Notes: generated by a model from the letters alone, not told the origin. Counted from the stretch's first letter, positions 36,645 to 45,694 are shown. The stretch: 64,000 nt of DNA from Saccharospirillaceae bacterium (GCA_022448365.1 JAKVCS010000004.1:186001-250000); one strand, 5' to 3'. Numbers and translations: made by a program.

Positions 36645-37079
36645 ATGCGTCATATGCCAACGGTCAGCGAAATCATGACGGCTTTCCCGGTGCATGTGGA
36701 TGAAACCACATCGCTGGCTCAGGCGGCCGACCTGATGAAAGAACATGACTGTCACCACTTACCGGTTATGACCGGGCATAAAGTGATTGGTTTGCTCAGC
36801 GCCGAAGACATCATGTTGGCTCGTCAACCAGGGCACTCAGCTGCTGAGGTTACTGAACTATGTGCCGGTGACATGTGCCAGCAACAAATCAAACAGGTGG
36901 ACCTGCATACTCGTCTGGATGTTGTACTTGATGGTATGGCCGAGCAGAATATTACGGCTGTACTGGTGCTCAGACAGGAGCGTCTTGCTGGCATTCTCAC
37001 CAGTCAGGATGCTTGTCGTGGCTTCTCAAAATGGTTGAAAAAAGAATACCTTCCGGATAATGACCCCAGTATTGCCTGA
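36645..37079 (+). CDS. Tandem CBS-domain protein
   Basis: A 144-residue protein with two CBS units: VSEIMTAFPVHVDETTSLAQAADLMKEHDCHHLPVM and ELCAGDMCQQQIKQVDLHTRLDVVLDGMAEQNITAVLVL. Such pairs bind adenine nucleotides and regulate partners. ATG 36645 follows CAGGAG. The neighbours give no clear partner. A terminator follows the stop. Confidence 0.9.
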   Translation: MRHMPTVSEIMTAFPVHVDETTSLAQAADLMKEHDCHHLPVMTGHKVIGLLSAEDIMLARQPGHSAAEVTELCAGDMCQQQIKQVDLHTRLDVVLDGMAEQNITAVLVLRQERLAGILTSQDACRGFSKWLKKEYLPDNDPSIA

Positions 37080-37135
37080 ACAGAAAATGCAATTGCACTG
37101 CCTTGGTTCATTGCTGAGGTAGATGCTAGAAAATA

Positions 37136-37160
37136 GCGCACGATTTATGCGCCATTTTTT
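37136..37160 (+). terminator. Rho-independent terminator
   Basis: Stem GCGCA (37136-37140) and TGCGC (37148-37152), 7-base loop, then a T-run at 37155-37160. It ends the CBS-domain gene. Confidence 0.75.
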
Positions 37161-37308
37161 ATGCCGGGGATAAAGTACGATTTGCCACATTGTCAGTGCT
37201 AATGGGGTCTGCCAACGAATATTACGATGCCTCACCGGGTTGGTACGGAGTTTGCGAACTCGGCTTATGTCAGTTCAAGACTTAAGTCCGATTACCAAGG
37301 AGTAGTTT

Positions 37309-38004
37309 ATGTACAAAGTTGCGGATATTCAGGATTACCGCCCTGTTAACCAAGTTGCGGTTTTTCAGCCGGATATGCTCGATTCTTTGACGTCTATTCT
37401 GCAGGAGCGCTATCAGGACGAAGACAGCATTCAGCGGATTCTTTCGTTAATTTGTGACATTTCCGGATTGCAGAATGTGTCGGTTGCCGTGCCTGATTCT
37501 CCGAGCCGCTTCCGCGCTCAGTTCTGCTCCACGGGTGTGACCAATGGCGTATACAGCTTTGCGGTACAGCACGCATTGTGCCGCCAGTTCGAGTCACACG
37601 AATGGCTAGTCATCAAAGAAGGCAGCGAATGTGCTGACGTGTTTGTTCCACAACACAGCATGCTGACAGGGCAGGACCGTTGTTTGTTAATGCCGCTGTT
37701 GCTGCGTCAGTCAGTATTGGCCGTTCTGGTTCTGGATTTGCGTAATGCTCCGGGGGCCGTTGAATTATCTGCCGTGAGTTTCCTGGGAACTCAAATTGCG
37801 CAGATGCTGGCAACACAGGTTGTACCGAATTTTAAAACCTTGTACGCGAGGCCTTATCAGCGAGTACAGGCGGATGAGTTGACTGACATTCACGCTGCTA
37901 TTGAAAAATGTAATGGTAATAAAACCATGGCTGCGAAGGTTCTTGGTTTGACGCCGAGACAGCTGCGATACCGTTTGTCGAAATTATCTGAAGAGTCTGC
38001 CTGA
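37309..38004 (+). CDS. Transcriptional regulator with Fis-type HTH and GAF-like N-terminus
   Basis: A 231-residue protein. The last 45 residues are a Fis-type HTH (IHAAIEKCNGNKTMAAKVLGLTPRQLRYRLSKL), as in NifA and NtrC, but there is no AAA+ domain. The N-terminal 170 residues look like a GAF-type sensor (LICDISGLQNVSVAV, RCLLMPLLLRQSVLAVLVLDLR). It is a stand-alone activator or bookmark regulator; target unknown. CAAGGAG precedes ATG 37309. Confidence 0.85.
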   Translation: MYKVADIQDYRPVNQVAVFQPDMLDSLTSILQERYQDEDSIQRILSLICDISGLQNVSVAVPDSPSRFRAQFCSTGVTNGVYSFAVQHALCRQFESHEWLVIKEGSECADVFVPQHSMLTGQDRCLLMPLLLRQSVLAVLVLDLRNAPGAVELSAVSFLGTQIAQMLATQVVPNFKTLYARPYQRVQADELTDIHAAIEKCNGNKTMAAKVLGLTPRQLRYRLSKLSEESA

Positions 38005-38049
38005 AGCGAATCTCCTGCACTAACAACGCGGTTGATTTTCAAATAGCCG

Positions 38050-38067
38050 CTTTCATTAAATTGTCAT
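38050..38067 (+). promoter_or_regulatory. Candidate Pho box
   Basis: CTTTCAT and TTGTCAT are spaced by TAAA, a 7-4-7 repeat close to the PhoB consensus CTGTCAT-N4-CTGTCAT (6 of 7 in each half). It lies 45 bases upstream of the second GT4 gene. Confidence 0.6.
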
Positions 38068-38112
38068 CACTCAGGGGCCACACTATTCAGATTGCGGCCA
38101 GAGAACCTGAGT

Positions 38113-39273
38113 ATGACACCTGTTAGAATCAGCATTGTCAGTGAAACCTACGTTCCCGATGTAAATGGTGTGGCTAACTCGTTGCGTCATTTAATTCAGG
38201 CTTTAGATAACAACAAGTACCGTATTCAGATTATTCGCACCCGTCCTAAAGCAGCCTGGACACCAGAGGTTGAAGAAGTTTGGGTCAAAGGCCTGACAAT
38301 CCCTATGTATCCTGATCTGCAGATTGGATTGCCGTGCGCTAAACGTATGGCGGCTGTTTGGGATCAGTTTCAGCCTCACATGGTGTTTATTGCTACCGAA
38401 GGACCATTGGGGAATTCTGCATTAAAAGAAGCGCAGCGGCGCGGTCTTCCTGTTCTCAGCGCTTTTCACACCAATTTCCACCGGTACTCCAGTTATTATG
38501 GGATGGGGTGGATTAAAACCCTCACGTTGAACTGGTTGCGTCGTTTTCATAATTCAACGTTGGGTACACTGGTGCCATCTTCAGAAAGCGCAACATTTTT
38601 ACGCAGCAACGGTTTTGATGATGTGCATGTTCTGCCGCACGGTGTTAACTGTGAGTTATTCCATCCACGATGTCGATCTGCCTATCTGCGTAATCAATGG
38701 CAAGTTGAAGACGGTCAACCCGTTGCTTTGTACGTTGGTCGGATTGCCGCAGAGAAAAACATTCCTCAAATTGTGACAAGTTATCGTCAGCTGTTACAGC
38801 ATACGCCGGATTTAAAATTAGTGATGGTTGGCGATGGGCCGCTGCGTCTGCAATTGGAACAGCAACACCCGGATATTATTTTTGCCGGTATTCAAACCGG
38901 TGAAGCACTGGCACGTTATTACGCTTCCGCGGACTTTTTTATGTTTGCCAGTCAGACAGAAACGTTTGGTTTGGTAACACTCGAAGCCATGGCGAGCGGT
39001 TTACCCGTTGTTGCTTATGATTTAGCGGCGGCTGCACAATTTATCAGGCAGGGTGTCGATGGTCATTTGGCGAAAGCAGATGACTCTGATGCCTTCACTC
39101 AAGCCTGTCGAAAACTGTTGTCCATGGATTTATTGGTAGCAGGACAACAGGCCCGTGAAAACGCAGAGCAGGCCAGCTGGGCAAAAGTGACTCAGCAATT
39201 TGATCAGCACGTCCATGCTGCGATTTATCACTCACATGAACAAAAGGCAGAACAAATTCAAACCATGGTATGA
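38113..39273 (+). CDS. GT4-family glycosyltransferase, paralogue of the enzyme at 24806-26005
   Basis: A 386-residue GT4 enzyme with a very similar start (VRISIVSETYVPDVNGVANSLRHL), acceptor block SAFHTNFHRYSSYY, and donor blocks VALYVGRIAAEKN and TFGLVTLEAMASGLPVVAYD. The two enzymes share blocks throughout. A Pho-box-like site stands upstream, as for the other. Lipid glycosylation under low phosphate is inferred. ATG 38113 is used over an in-frame TTG at 38092. Confidence 0.87.
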   Translation: MTPVRISIVSETYVPDVNGVANSLRHLIQALDNNKYRIQIIRTRPKAAWTPEVEEVWVKGLTIPMYPDLQIGLPCAKRMAAVWDQFQPHMVFIATEGPLGNSALKEAQRRGLPVLSAFHTNFHRYSSYYGMGWIKTLTLNWLRRFHNSTLGTLVPSSESATFLRSNGFDDVHVLPHGVNCELFHPRCRSAYLRNQWQVEDGQPVALYVGRIAAEKNIPQIVTSYRQLLQHTPDLKLVMVGDGPLRLQLEQQHPDIIFAGIQTGEALARYYASADFFMFASQTETFGLVTLEAMASGLPVVAYDLAAAAQFIRQGVDGHLAKADDSDAFTQACRKLLSMDLLVAGQQARENAEQASWAKVTQQFDQHVHAAIYHSHEQKAEQIQTMV

Positions 39274-39316
39274 GGTTTGCTCTCTTGATGTTAGTTGAAA
39301 AATAATTGAGGGGCGA

Positions 39317-39625
39317 ATGGTGGAATTTAACCGTCAAAGCATTGCAACGCTGCAAAAAATTAAACGCCTGGCGAAGAATGAGCAAGGTTGCGTGATTCAT
39401 TATGACTCGCCAACACTGGAAAATGAGCTCCGAACGTTAGTTCAAAGCGGCGTAAGTCGAGAGTTACTGCAGCTGATTGAGTCATTTTTGCCAACTCAGG
39501 AGCCAGTCCCTGCCTTTACGACCGAGCCAAGGGTCTATCGTGGTGCGCAGCAGATAGTTGATGATGCTGAACGCACGTCTAAGCGCACACAACGGATTTA
39601 TCGCGGACAGGTTGTGATGGCCTGA
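39317..39625 (+). CDS. Uncharacterised 102-residue protein
   Basis: A short basic protein with a helical N-terminal half (QSIATLQKIKRLAKNEQG, LENELRTLVQSGVSRELLQLIESFL) and a Tyr-Arg-Gly repeat-like pair near the C-terminus (VYRGAQ, IYRGQV). No known family. ATG 39317 is preceded by GAGGGG. Confidence 0.7.
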   Translation: MVEFNRQSIATLQKIKRLAKNEQGCVIHYDSPTLENELRTLVQSGVSRELLQLIESFLPTQEPVPAFTTEPRVYRGAQQIVDDAERTSKRTQRIYRGQVVMA

Positions 39626-39706
39626 TTACAACCCTCTATAAATGCGACACCCTGGTGCACCTGTGCTAGGGTTTGCCCAATTCAAGGACGTTTTTGAGGC
39701 AATATT

Positions 39707-41923
39707 ATGCAGTGGAGCGGTATTCCGCGCACACGGGTTTCCGCAATTCTTGGCGTGCTACTCACTGGTTATCTGATTTTAATGAGCCTGCAGCTGAATC
39801 AGAACTCCGGCCACTGGTTAAATCGGCTGGATTATCTGTGGTATGACCTGCGGTTTAACTGGTCATTGCAATGGCAACCCAAGCAGATTGGCGAGCAACC
39901 CATCGCTATTGTTGATATTGATGAAAAGGCGTTAGCAGAACAAGGGCGCTGGCCCTGGAGTCGCCATAAACTCGCTGATCTGGTAACCACGCTGAGCGAA
40001 TACGGTGCCGTAGTGGTGGCATTCGATGTGGTATTTTCCGAACCTGAACGGAATCCCGTGGATGAAGTTCAGCAACGCATTGCCATCGATGGTGAAGTCT
40101 GGAAGGTACCGCCCGGCTGGTACCGTCAGGTGGACGGCGATAGTCAACTGGCTCAGGAATTGCCGTCAACCGATGTTGTGCTTGGGTTCTTTTTTCTCGA
40201 TGAGGGCTCAGTAACCGTTGGCCAGCTACCGGCACCGGTTTATCGTTTGAATAGCGCGCAACGCCAAAACCTGGTGATGATTACGAAACCGGGTTATGCC
40301 GCCAACTTACCCTTGCTGCAACAAGCTGCGCAGGGTGGCGGGTTCGTTACAACATTTGCGGATGCTGATGGTGCAGTACGCCGTTCACCGCTGATTATCC
40401 GGTACGGCAATTATGTTTACCCATCGCTTTCGTTAGCAACGGTTATGACCTATCTGTTTGATAATGAATTGGTTCTGGAAACAGCCGAGGTTGGGCAGGT
40501 CGAGGTGTTACGACGCATTGGCCTGACGGAACAAATGGCACGCTCTGATGGCTCTGGCCGGGTGATTGTTCCTTACCGGGGCGGTAAAAAAACCTTTCCT
40601 TATTTTTCTGCAACGGATGTTTTGAACGGTCGGATTGATAACGATTCATTAGAGGGTGCGATTGTGTTGATCGGAACCTCAGCCATTGGTCTGGCGGATT
40701 TACGAACCACGCCAGTAGGCACGCAATATCCTGGCGTTGAGGTGCATGCCAATATTATTGATGCCATGTTAAATGATGGTTTTCCGTACCGACCTGAATG
40801 GGAGGCTGGGGCAACATTAATGCAACTGGTATTGATTGGTGCTGTATTGTCATTATGGCTACCAAGACTGGGACCTATCTGGGCGATAATGGTCAGCGGT
40901 ACCGCCATGTTATTGGCCGTTGCCGGCAATTTTTATCTCTGGAATAAGCTGAATCTTGATTTACCGCTGGCGGCTATTATTTTGCTGGTGGTGGTATTGA
41001 CTATGTTGAATCTTGGATACGGTTTTTTACGGGAAAATGCCAGCCGGAAACTACTAAAAGGAATGTTTGACCAGTATGTGCCGCCTGCACATATCGACCG
41101 GATGATGAGTGATCCCAGTGCCTATCAGTTTGAGGGTGAGCAAAAAGAATTAACAGTACTGTTCAGTGATATCCGAAGCTTCACCAATATTTCGGAAACG
41201 TTATCTGCTGCCGAACTGAAAGGGTTTCTTAACAGCTATTTTACGCCGATTACTCAGATTATTTTCGATAATGAAGGTACCATCGACAAATACGTCGGCG
41301 ATATGGTAATGGCTTTCTGGGGAGCCCCCATTGATGATGAGCGACACGCTTATCATGCTGTCCTGACCGCATTGAAAATGCAGCAAATGACACAAAGGCT
41401 ACGCGATGAATTTTCAAAGAAAGGCTGGCCTGCCGTTGAAATTGGTGTTGGTCTGAATAGTGGGCCAATGAATGTGGGTGACATGGGATCTTCTTATCGT
41501 CGTGCTTATACCGTCCTCGGAGATTCCGTCAACCTCGGGTCACGACTGGAAAGTATTACCAAGTTCTACGGTGCAAAAATATTGCTTGGTGAGCATACTC
41601 AGGCTTTGGCTCCGGAATTTATCTATCGCTACGTTGATCGTATTCAGGTAAAAGGGAAGAATGAGCCGGTCCGGGTTTATGAACCTTTATGTTTACAAAA
41701 GGATATGACCAGTGCGCTTTCCGCTGAGCTGACTCAATACGAAGCAGCGCATCAGTTATATATGGAGCAGCAATGGGATGCTGCGGCAGCGGCGTTTTCT
41801 GAACTGATTCAGAGTTACCCGGAGCAAAAATTGTATCAGGTTTACAAAGACCGGGTTGCAGACTTACGTCAGGAGAACCTTCCACACGACTGGGATGGTG
41901 TTTTCCGCCACACACAGAAATAA
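39707..41923 (+). CDS. CHASE2-domain class III adenylate cyclase
   Basis: A 738-residue protein with an N-terminal helix (about 8-28), a CHASE2 extracytoplasmic sensor (about 50-350), three more helices (about 375-450), and a C-terminal class III cyclase domain. The cyclase shows LTVLFSDIRSFTNISE (metal Asp), GTIDKYVGDMVMAFWGAP (adenine-directing Lys) and RRAYTVLGDSVNLGSRLE (Asn, Arg transition-state region). The last residues form a TPR-like tail. ATP to cAMP is the likely reaction, in response to a periplasmic or envelope cue. Preceded by TTGAGGC. The neighbours include a cyclic-nucleotide-binding protein. Confidence 0.92.
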   Translation: MQWSGIPRTRVSAILGVLLTGYLILMSLQLNQNSGHWLNRLDYLWYDLRFNWSLQWQPKQIGEQPIAIVDIDEKALAEQGRWPWSRHKLADLVTTLSEYGAVVVAFDVVFSEPERNPVDEVQQRIAIDGEVWKVPPGWYRQVDGDSQLAQELPSTDVVLGFFFLDEGSVTVGQLPAPVYRLNSAQRQNLVMITKPGYAANLPLLQQAAQGGGFVTTFADADGAVRRSPLIIRYGNYVYPSLSLATVMTYLFDNELVLETAEVGQVEVLRRIGLTEQMARSDGSGRVIVPYRGGKKTFPYFSATDVLNGRIDNDSLEGAIVLIGTSAIGLADLRTTPVGTQYPGVEVHANIIDAMLNDGFPYRPEWEAGATLMQLVLIGAVLSLWLPRLGPIWAIMVSGTAMLLAVAGNFYLWNKLNLDLPLAAIILLVVVLTMLNLGYGFLRENASRKLLKGMFDQYVPPAHIDRMMSDPSAYQFEGEQKELTVLFSDIRSFTNISETLSAAELKGFLNSYFTPITQIIFDNEGTIDKYVGDMVMAFWGAPIDDERHAYHAVLTALKMQQMTQRLRDEFSKKGWPAVEIGVGLNSGPMNVGDMGSSYRRAYTVLGDSVNLGSRLESITKFYGAKILLGEHTQALAPEFIYRYVDRIQVKGKNEPVRVYEPLCLQKDMTSALSAELTQYEAAHQLYMEQQWDAAAAAFSELIQSYPEQKLYQVYKDRVADLRQENLPHDWDGVFRHTQK

Positions 41924-41926
41924 AAA

Positions 41927-41955
41927 GCAGGCGGAGTCACTCTGCCTGCGCTTTT
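41927..41955. terminator. Bidirectional terminator between cyclase and FecR-domain genes
   Basis: An 11-base arm GCAGGCGGAGT (41927-41937) pairs with ACTCTGCCTGC (41939-41949) with one G-T pair; A-run before and T-run after. Convergent genes flank it. Confidence 0.75.
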
Positions 41956-41961
41956 CATACC

Positions 41962-43632
41962 TCATTCGGTCAGATTTACTGCCCCGGGCCAAGCAATTAA
42001 GCCGGTTGCCGTGTTCGGTGTTTCGGCGGTGTCTTGCAGTTGGAACCCCCCGGCCACACCGGGTATACCTCCAGCTGATGCCGGTGCCGTCAGGACTCCA
42101 CCAATTTCGCTATTATTCAGATCCAGACTGATTCCACCATGGCTACCGTTAGTCACATCCAGATCGAGAACCGGCGTGTTCTGAGTGGCATTGCCTGGGC
42201 GAATATCACCGCTGAAACTGGCATTCCACAGATCACCGTTGAAGTTTGCTTGCAGGTTACCATTGCTGACAGCGCCTGAAGTGAGGTTCAGATCAAAGCT
42301 GCCACTCACGGTGGTATTTTCAACCAGCGTTCCATTGAGTGTCGCGGGTGCCAGGCCATTACCGGCGAAAGAAATGGTTCCTGACAGACCGATCAAATCG
42401 GTTACGCGAACGGGCTTCGATTTTATCCAGACTGCCGGCCCCTGAAGATCGACATGTTCTGTGCTTTGTGAGTCACGGTATTGTTCGATACTGCCTTCAG
42501 CTACGTCATTCCAAACCCCCCAGCTGACATTCGCAATTGGCTGGTTGGTGGTGCTGATTCCGGTAAAGCGAGTGACATCCAGTGCATTATCTGCGTCCTC
42601 TTTCAGAGAGACAAATACTGTCTGACCTCTTTCGTCTATAAATGTGGTCCCTGGCGTCACTTTATTGTTGATAATAAAGGCGCCATATTGATCACTATTG
42701 AGGAATTTTGCGTACTCGCTGTCGCTTAACCGCTGGTCTGGTGAGGCCAGCTCCGGCCGCTCACCATTGCCACCATCCGGGTTACCGCTGTTGTCGGAAT
42801 CACCTCCCAGATTTGCGTTATCCTCGATTACCTGCTGAGTTAATTGTTCTTCACTGCCGGAGTCTTGTTCTTTATCCAGCCCATTAGGCAGTTCAGTCTG
42901 TTGGATACTTGGGTTTTCCACGGTTTGATCGGCTTCCGGAGCTTGCTCATCATCAAGGTCGGTCTCTGGAGCTTGCTGCTCGTTATCCGAGTCGCTGGAT
43001 TCTGATTCTTTCTCTAATGGCTGTGCTGGCTGATGAAGGGCATCCGGTGCCGACAGCAACCCCTGAACTCCTTGACCATCCACCAGGGCAAAATCAAAAT
43101 CTGCTCCCATTCCGAGGTTCATCTGTCCAAGCGAGCTGTTTACTGTGATGCCACCGGAGGAAACCCCAAGATACAATTTCTCAGGCGTAACCAGGGCTAC
43201 GCGATATACCGTGCCACGAATACCGATGCTGGCAACCGGCGTATCTACCTTATACGCCTCTTTATCGCCCTTACCGATGCTGCCTGTCAGCGTACGAAAG
43301 CCGCCTTCAATCAACTCCATTAATACTTCACCCTCGTCGCTGGCATCGCTTGGTTGACGATAGGTTTTGATATTCAGTTTGGAGTTGGCGCGCAAAGCCA
43401 GCATACCTTTATCAACAAAACGAATCTGGACCCGGCTGTTATCGCCGGTGGAGATAACATCACTGGAATACACCATATCCCGGCGCTTCAGCTGACGCAC
43501 TTCGCCATCAATATTAGTGGCCTGAGCTTCACCGCGGACCATAATGACCCGTCCGGCAACGCCACCCGCTTGAGACAGTGGCATCCAGATTATCAGTGTA
43601 AATATCAGCAAGAACTTCATTAGACTATTCAT
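41962..43632 (-). CDS. Large exported FecR-domain protein with C-terminal beta-strand region
   Basis: A 556-residue protein with a signal peptide (MKFLLIFTLIIWMPLSQAGG). A FecR domain follows (about 25-165; VRGEAQA, DVISTGDNSRVQIRFVDKGMLALRANSKL, VDTPVASIGIRGTVYRV), then a Glu/Asp/Gln-rich linker (about 205-300). The C-terminal 220 residues are Gly/Asn/Ser-rich with alternating strand pattern (SGSFDLNLTSGAVSNGN, LWNASFSGDIRPGN, GGISLDLNNSEIGGVL, AGGFQLQD), which looks like the small barrel domain of TbpB-type SLAM cargo. There is no lipobox. ATG 43632 is supported by GGAGGC. Confidence 0.82.
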   Translation of the reverse strand: MNSLMKFLLIFTLIIWMPLSQAGGVAGRVIMVRGEAQATNIDGEVRQLKRRDMVYSSDVISTGDNSRVQIRFVDKGMLALRANSKLNIKTYRQPSDASDEGEVLMELIEGGFRTLTGSIGKGDKEAYKVDTPVASIGIRGTVYRVALVTPEKLYLGVSSGGITVNSSLGQMNLGMGADFDFALVDGQGVQGLLSAPDALHQPAQPLEKESESSDSDNEQQAPETDLDDEQAPEADQTVENPSIQQTELPNGLDKEQDSGSEEQLTQQVIEDNANLGGDSDNSGNPDGGNGERPELASPDQRLSDSEYAKFLNSDQYGAFIINNKVTPGTTFIDERGQTVFVSLKEDADNALDVTRFTGISTTNQPIANVSWGVWNDVAEGSIEQYRDSQSTEHVDLQGPAVWIKSKPVRVTDLIGLSGTISFAGNGLAPATLNGTLVENTTVSGSFDLNLTSGAVSNGNLQANFNGDLWNASFSGDIRPGNATQNTPVLDLDVTNGSHGGISLDLNNSEIGGVLTAPASAGGIPGVAGGFQLQDTAETPNTATGLIAWPGAVNLTE

Positions 43633-43645
43633 CGTTTTGCCTCCG

Positions 43646-45022
43646 TTAGAATGCCAATGTGAGACCAGCTTCGAGCAGCAGACGATCGTATTGATACACG
43701 TCGATATTGCTCGAATTATCCATATAGCTGAACTGACCATAGGCCGTCAGGTGAGCAATGATTTGTTGGTTGTAGCCGAGGATATATTGCGTCAGGGTCT
43801 CGCTGCGTTGTTTGCCATTGCTCAGCAGATCGTCTGGATTTTTCTTCTGGAATTCGTAACTGCGCCAGGCGAGCATGCTGTATGCACTGGATTCACCAGT
43901 AAATGCGTATTGTGCAGCCAGATTAATCCCCAGGATATCTTTAGCCAGCGGGCTGTCATCGGCGGAATCGGTACTGAGCATAGCGGAGCTTTGCGCTGAA
44001 AATCTTCCATTCGCATACTCAGGGCCTGCACTGATTTCCAGCTGCAGAGCGTCAAGGTCGTCGTTAATCTGGTTATCGTTGTTGCGTAGTTCTGCACGAG
44101 AGTTAAAGCGCCATGTCGGTGACAGACGATATTTCCAGTTCAGATTGGCGGATAAAGTATTTTGCAGACTTTCATCGGACAGCCAGTATTGCTGATAGCC
44201 GCCGCCCAAACGCCAGTGATGGTAGCCGCGAATTACCTGCAGGCCCCCCTGTAAAAATACTGAGTTAAGGTCGTAGGTATTGGTTTTTGCGTTGGCTTTT
44301 CGCTGGCCACCAATACGAACATCGAAGCCACTGCGTTTTGTAATCGGGGCACTGTAGCTTGCCTGACCACGCAATTTATAAAAGCCACTGGCGGTTTCTT
44401 TCTGGCTGTCATTCAGCCGCACTCGCTGTTCGGTTCCTTCCAGAATGAGATCAATTTCATCGATATCAGTGGATGAATTGATATTGGAATCGTAGCCACC
44501 ACCGTAGCTCGCTAACGCTGACCAACGTGGGGTAAGTGCCTGGCGTCGCTCTTCTATACGGCGCAGGAACTTGTCGATGGTCGTGTGTACTTTATTGGGG
44601 GGATTCTGTGCCAGTACCAGACGGAATTCCGCTTCAGAAGCATCCAATTGGCCAAGAAAATAATAGCTGCGGGCTAATTCCAGGCGGTAACGCGGAACCT
44701 GCGGAAACTGATCACTCAGGCGCTCAAATACGAACAGAGCTTCGTGATGCGCACCGATCTGAGCAGCACTGAAGCCATAATAAAAGTCGAACTGGCTGTC
44801 ACCTTCAAAAGTTTCCAGATGTGGTTCGGCCAGTGCCTTCGCTTGCTGAAACTGTTGCTGATCGATTAATCGCGATAACTTGTTGTTGATATCTCTGATA
44901 TCAATAGATGATGTCTCGGTCTCGGTCTCGGTTTTGGGTATGGGTTCTGAGCTTTGATCTGTTTCAGCCAGACTCACAGAAGTGAGCAGCAATGCCAGAA
45001 TTGCAGGGGCTAAGTGCTTCAT
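43646..45022 (-). CDS. TPR plus beta-barrel outer-membrane protein, SLAM/DUF560-like
   Basis: A 458-residue protein with a signal peptide (ending SLAETD), a TPR-like helical region (about 40-145; FYYGFSAAQIGAHHEALFVFERL, RYRLELARSYYFLGQLDASEAEF) and a C-terminal barrel of about 290 residues ending in AGLTLAF. The junction VHTTIDKFLRRIEERR...YGGGYDSNINSS is a hallmark of DUF560, the surface lipoprotein assembly modifier family (type XI secretion). These outer-membrane proteins deliver lipoproteins or soluble cargo to the surface. It is upstream of the FecR-domain gene by 13 bases, so they form an operon. Confidence 0.82.
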   Translation of the reverse strand: MKHLAPAILALLLTSVSLAETDQSSEPIPKTETETETSSIDIRDINNKLSRLIDQQQFQQAKALAEPHLETFEGDSQFDFYYGFSAAQIGAHHEALFVFERLSDQFPQVPRYRLELARSYYFLGQLDASEAEFRLVLAQNPPNKVHTTIDKFLRRIEERRQALTPRWSALASYGGGYDSNINSSTDIDEIDLILEGTEQRVRLNDSQKETASGFYKLRGQASYSAPITKRSGFDVRIGGQRKANAKTNTYDLNSVFLQGGLQVIRGYHHWRLGGGYQQYWLSDESLQNTLSANLNWKYRLSPTWRFNSRAELRNNDNQINDDLDALQLEISAGPEYANGRFSAQSSAMLSTDSADDSPLAKDILGINLAAQYAFTGESSAYSMLAWRSYEFQKKNPDDLLSNGKQRSETLTQYILGYNQQIIAHLTAYGQFSYMDNSSNIDVYQYDRLLLEAGLTLAF

Positions 45023-45197
45023 TGATGGTGATCCCTGGAGCATAGTCATTCCATCCACTGTTTATCGTGGGTTTGTCTTAAGTGTGCCTTGCTTGAGCAG
45101 AATTGCCAGTCTTAATACTGATATTCATGAGTATGGTGGAAAAGAATCTAGACTGGTTATAACAAGCTCACATTTTCTGCGTTTCCAGGTCAACAAT

Positions 45198-45635
45198 ATG
45201 CGTACAGCCAGTTCTCTCTCTCGTGCTCAGGTACAAATGGTATTGAGTAAGATTCCTTTTTTCCGTGCATTCAGCTGTGATGAACGAGAACGCATTGCCG
45301 ATGAACAAAGCAGTTTTCATATTGCCAGGGATGGTGAGTTTATTATTCGTAAGGGCAGCCAGGAGTACGCTTTTTATCTGCTGTTATCCGGTAGCTGTGA
45401 TGTATTGGAAGAGGAGCAGGGTGGTGCGCTTTTGACTCTTGAGCCAGGGGCTGTATTTGGCGAAATTGGTTTTTTATCTGAGCAGCCAAGAACGACCCAC
45501 GTTATTGCCCGTCAACCATCCATTCTGATGCGTGTTGATCGCGCCACATTGAGCCGCTTTAAGCCGGAAATTCGTGAGAAATTTAAAGATCAGTTGATCG
45601 ATAAGCTGGTTAAGCGAATTATTCAGTCCCAATAA
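45198..45635 (+). CDS. Stand-alone cyclic nucleotide-binding domain protein
   Basis: A 145-residue protein made almost wholly of one cNMP-binding fold: IPFFRAFSCDERERIADEQSSFHIARDGEFIIRKG, then the phosphate-binding cassette FGEIGFLSEQPRTTHVIA with the Glu and Arg that hold cyclic phosphate. There is no HTH or catalytic domain. It could be a cAMP-sensing adaptor. ATG 45198 was chosen over longer frame starts. Divergent from the SLAM-like gene. Confidence 0.85.
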   Translation: MRTASSLSRAQVQMVLSKIPFFRAFSCDERERIADEQSSFHIARDGEFIIRKGSQEYAFYLLLSGSCDVLEEEQGGALLTLEPGAVFGEIGFLSEQPRTTHVIARQPSILMRVDRATLSRFKPEIREKFKDQLIDKLVKRIIQSQ

Positions 45636-45694
45636 CACCATTCCTTTGACTTGCCTCAACCTCTCCTGAGTACGGCGGATCCGCATGAATTTTC

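Noticed and set aside
44982-45197. A longer start for the cNMP-binding protein
   Set aside because: It overlaps the divergent SLAM-like gene, and the extra 72 residues have no domain match; ATG 45198 begins just before the domain.
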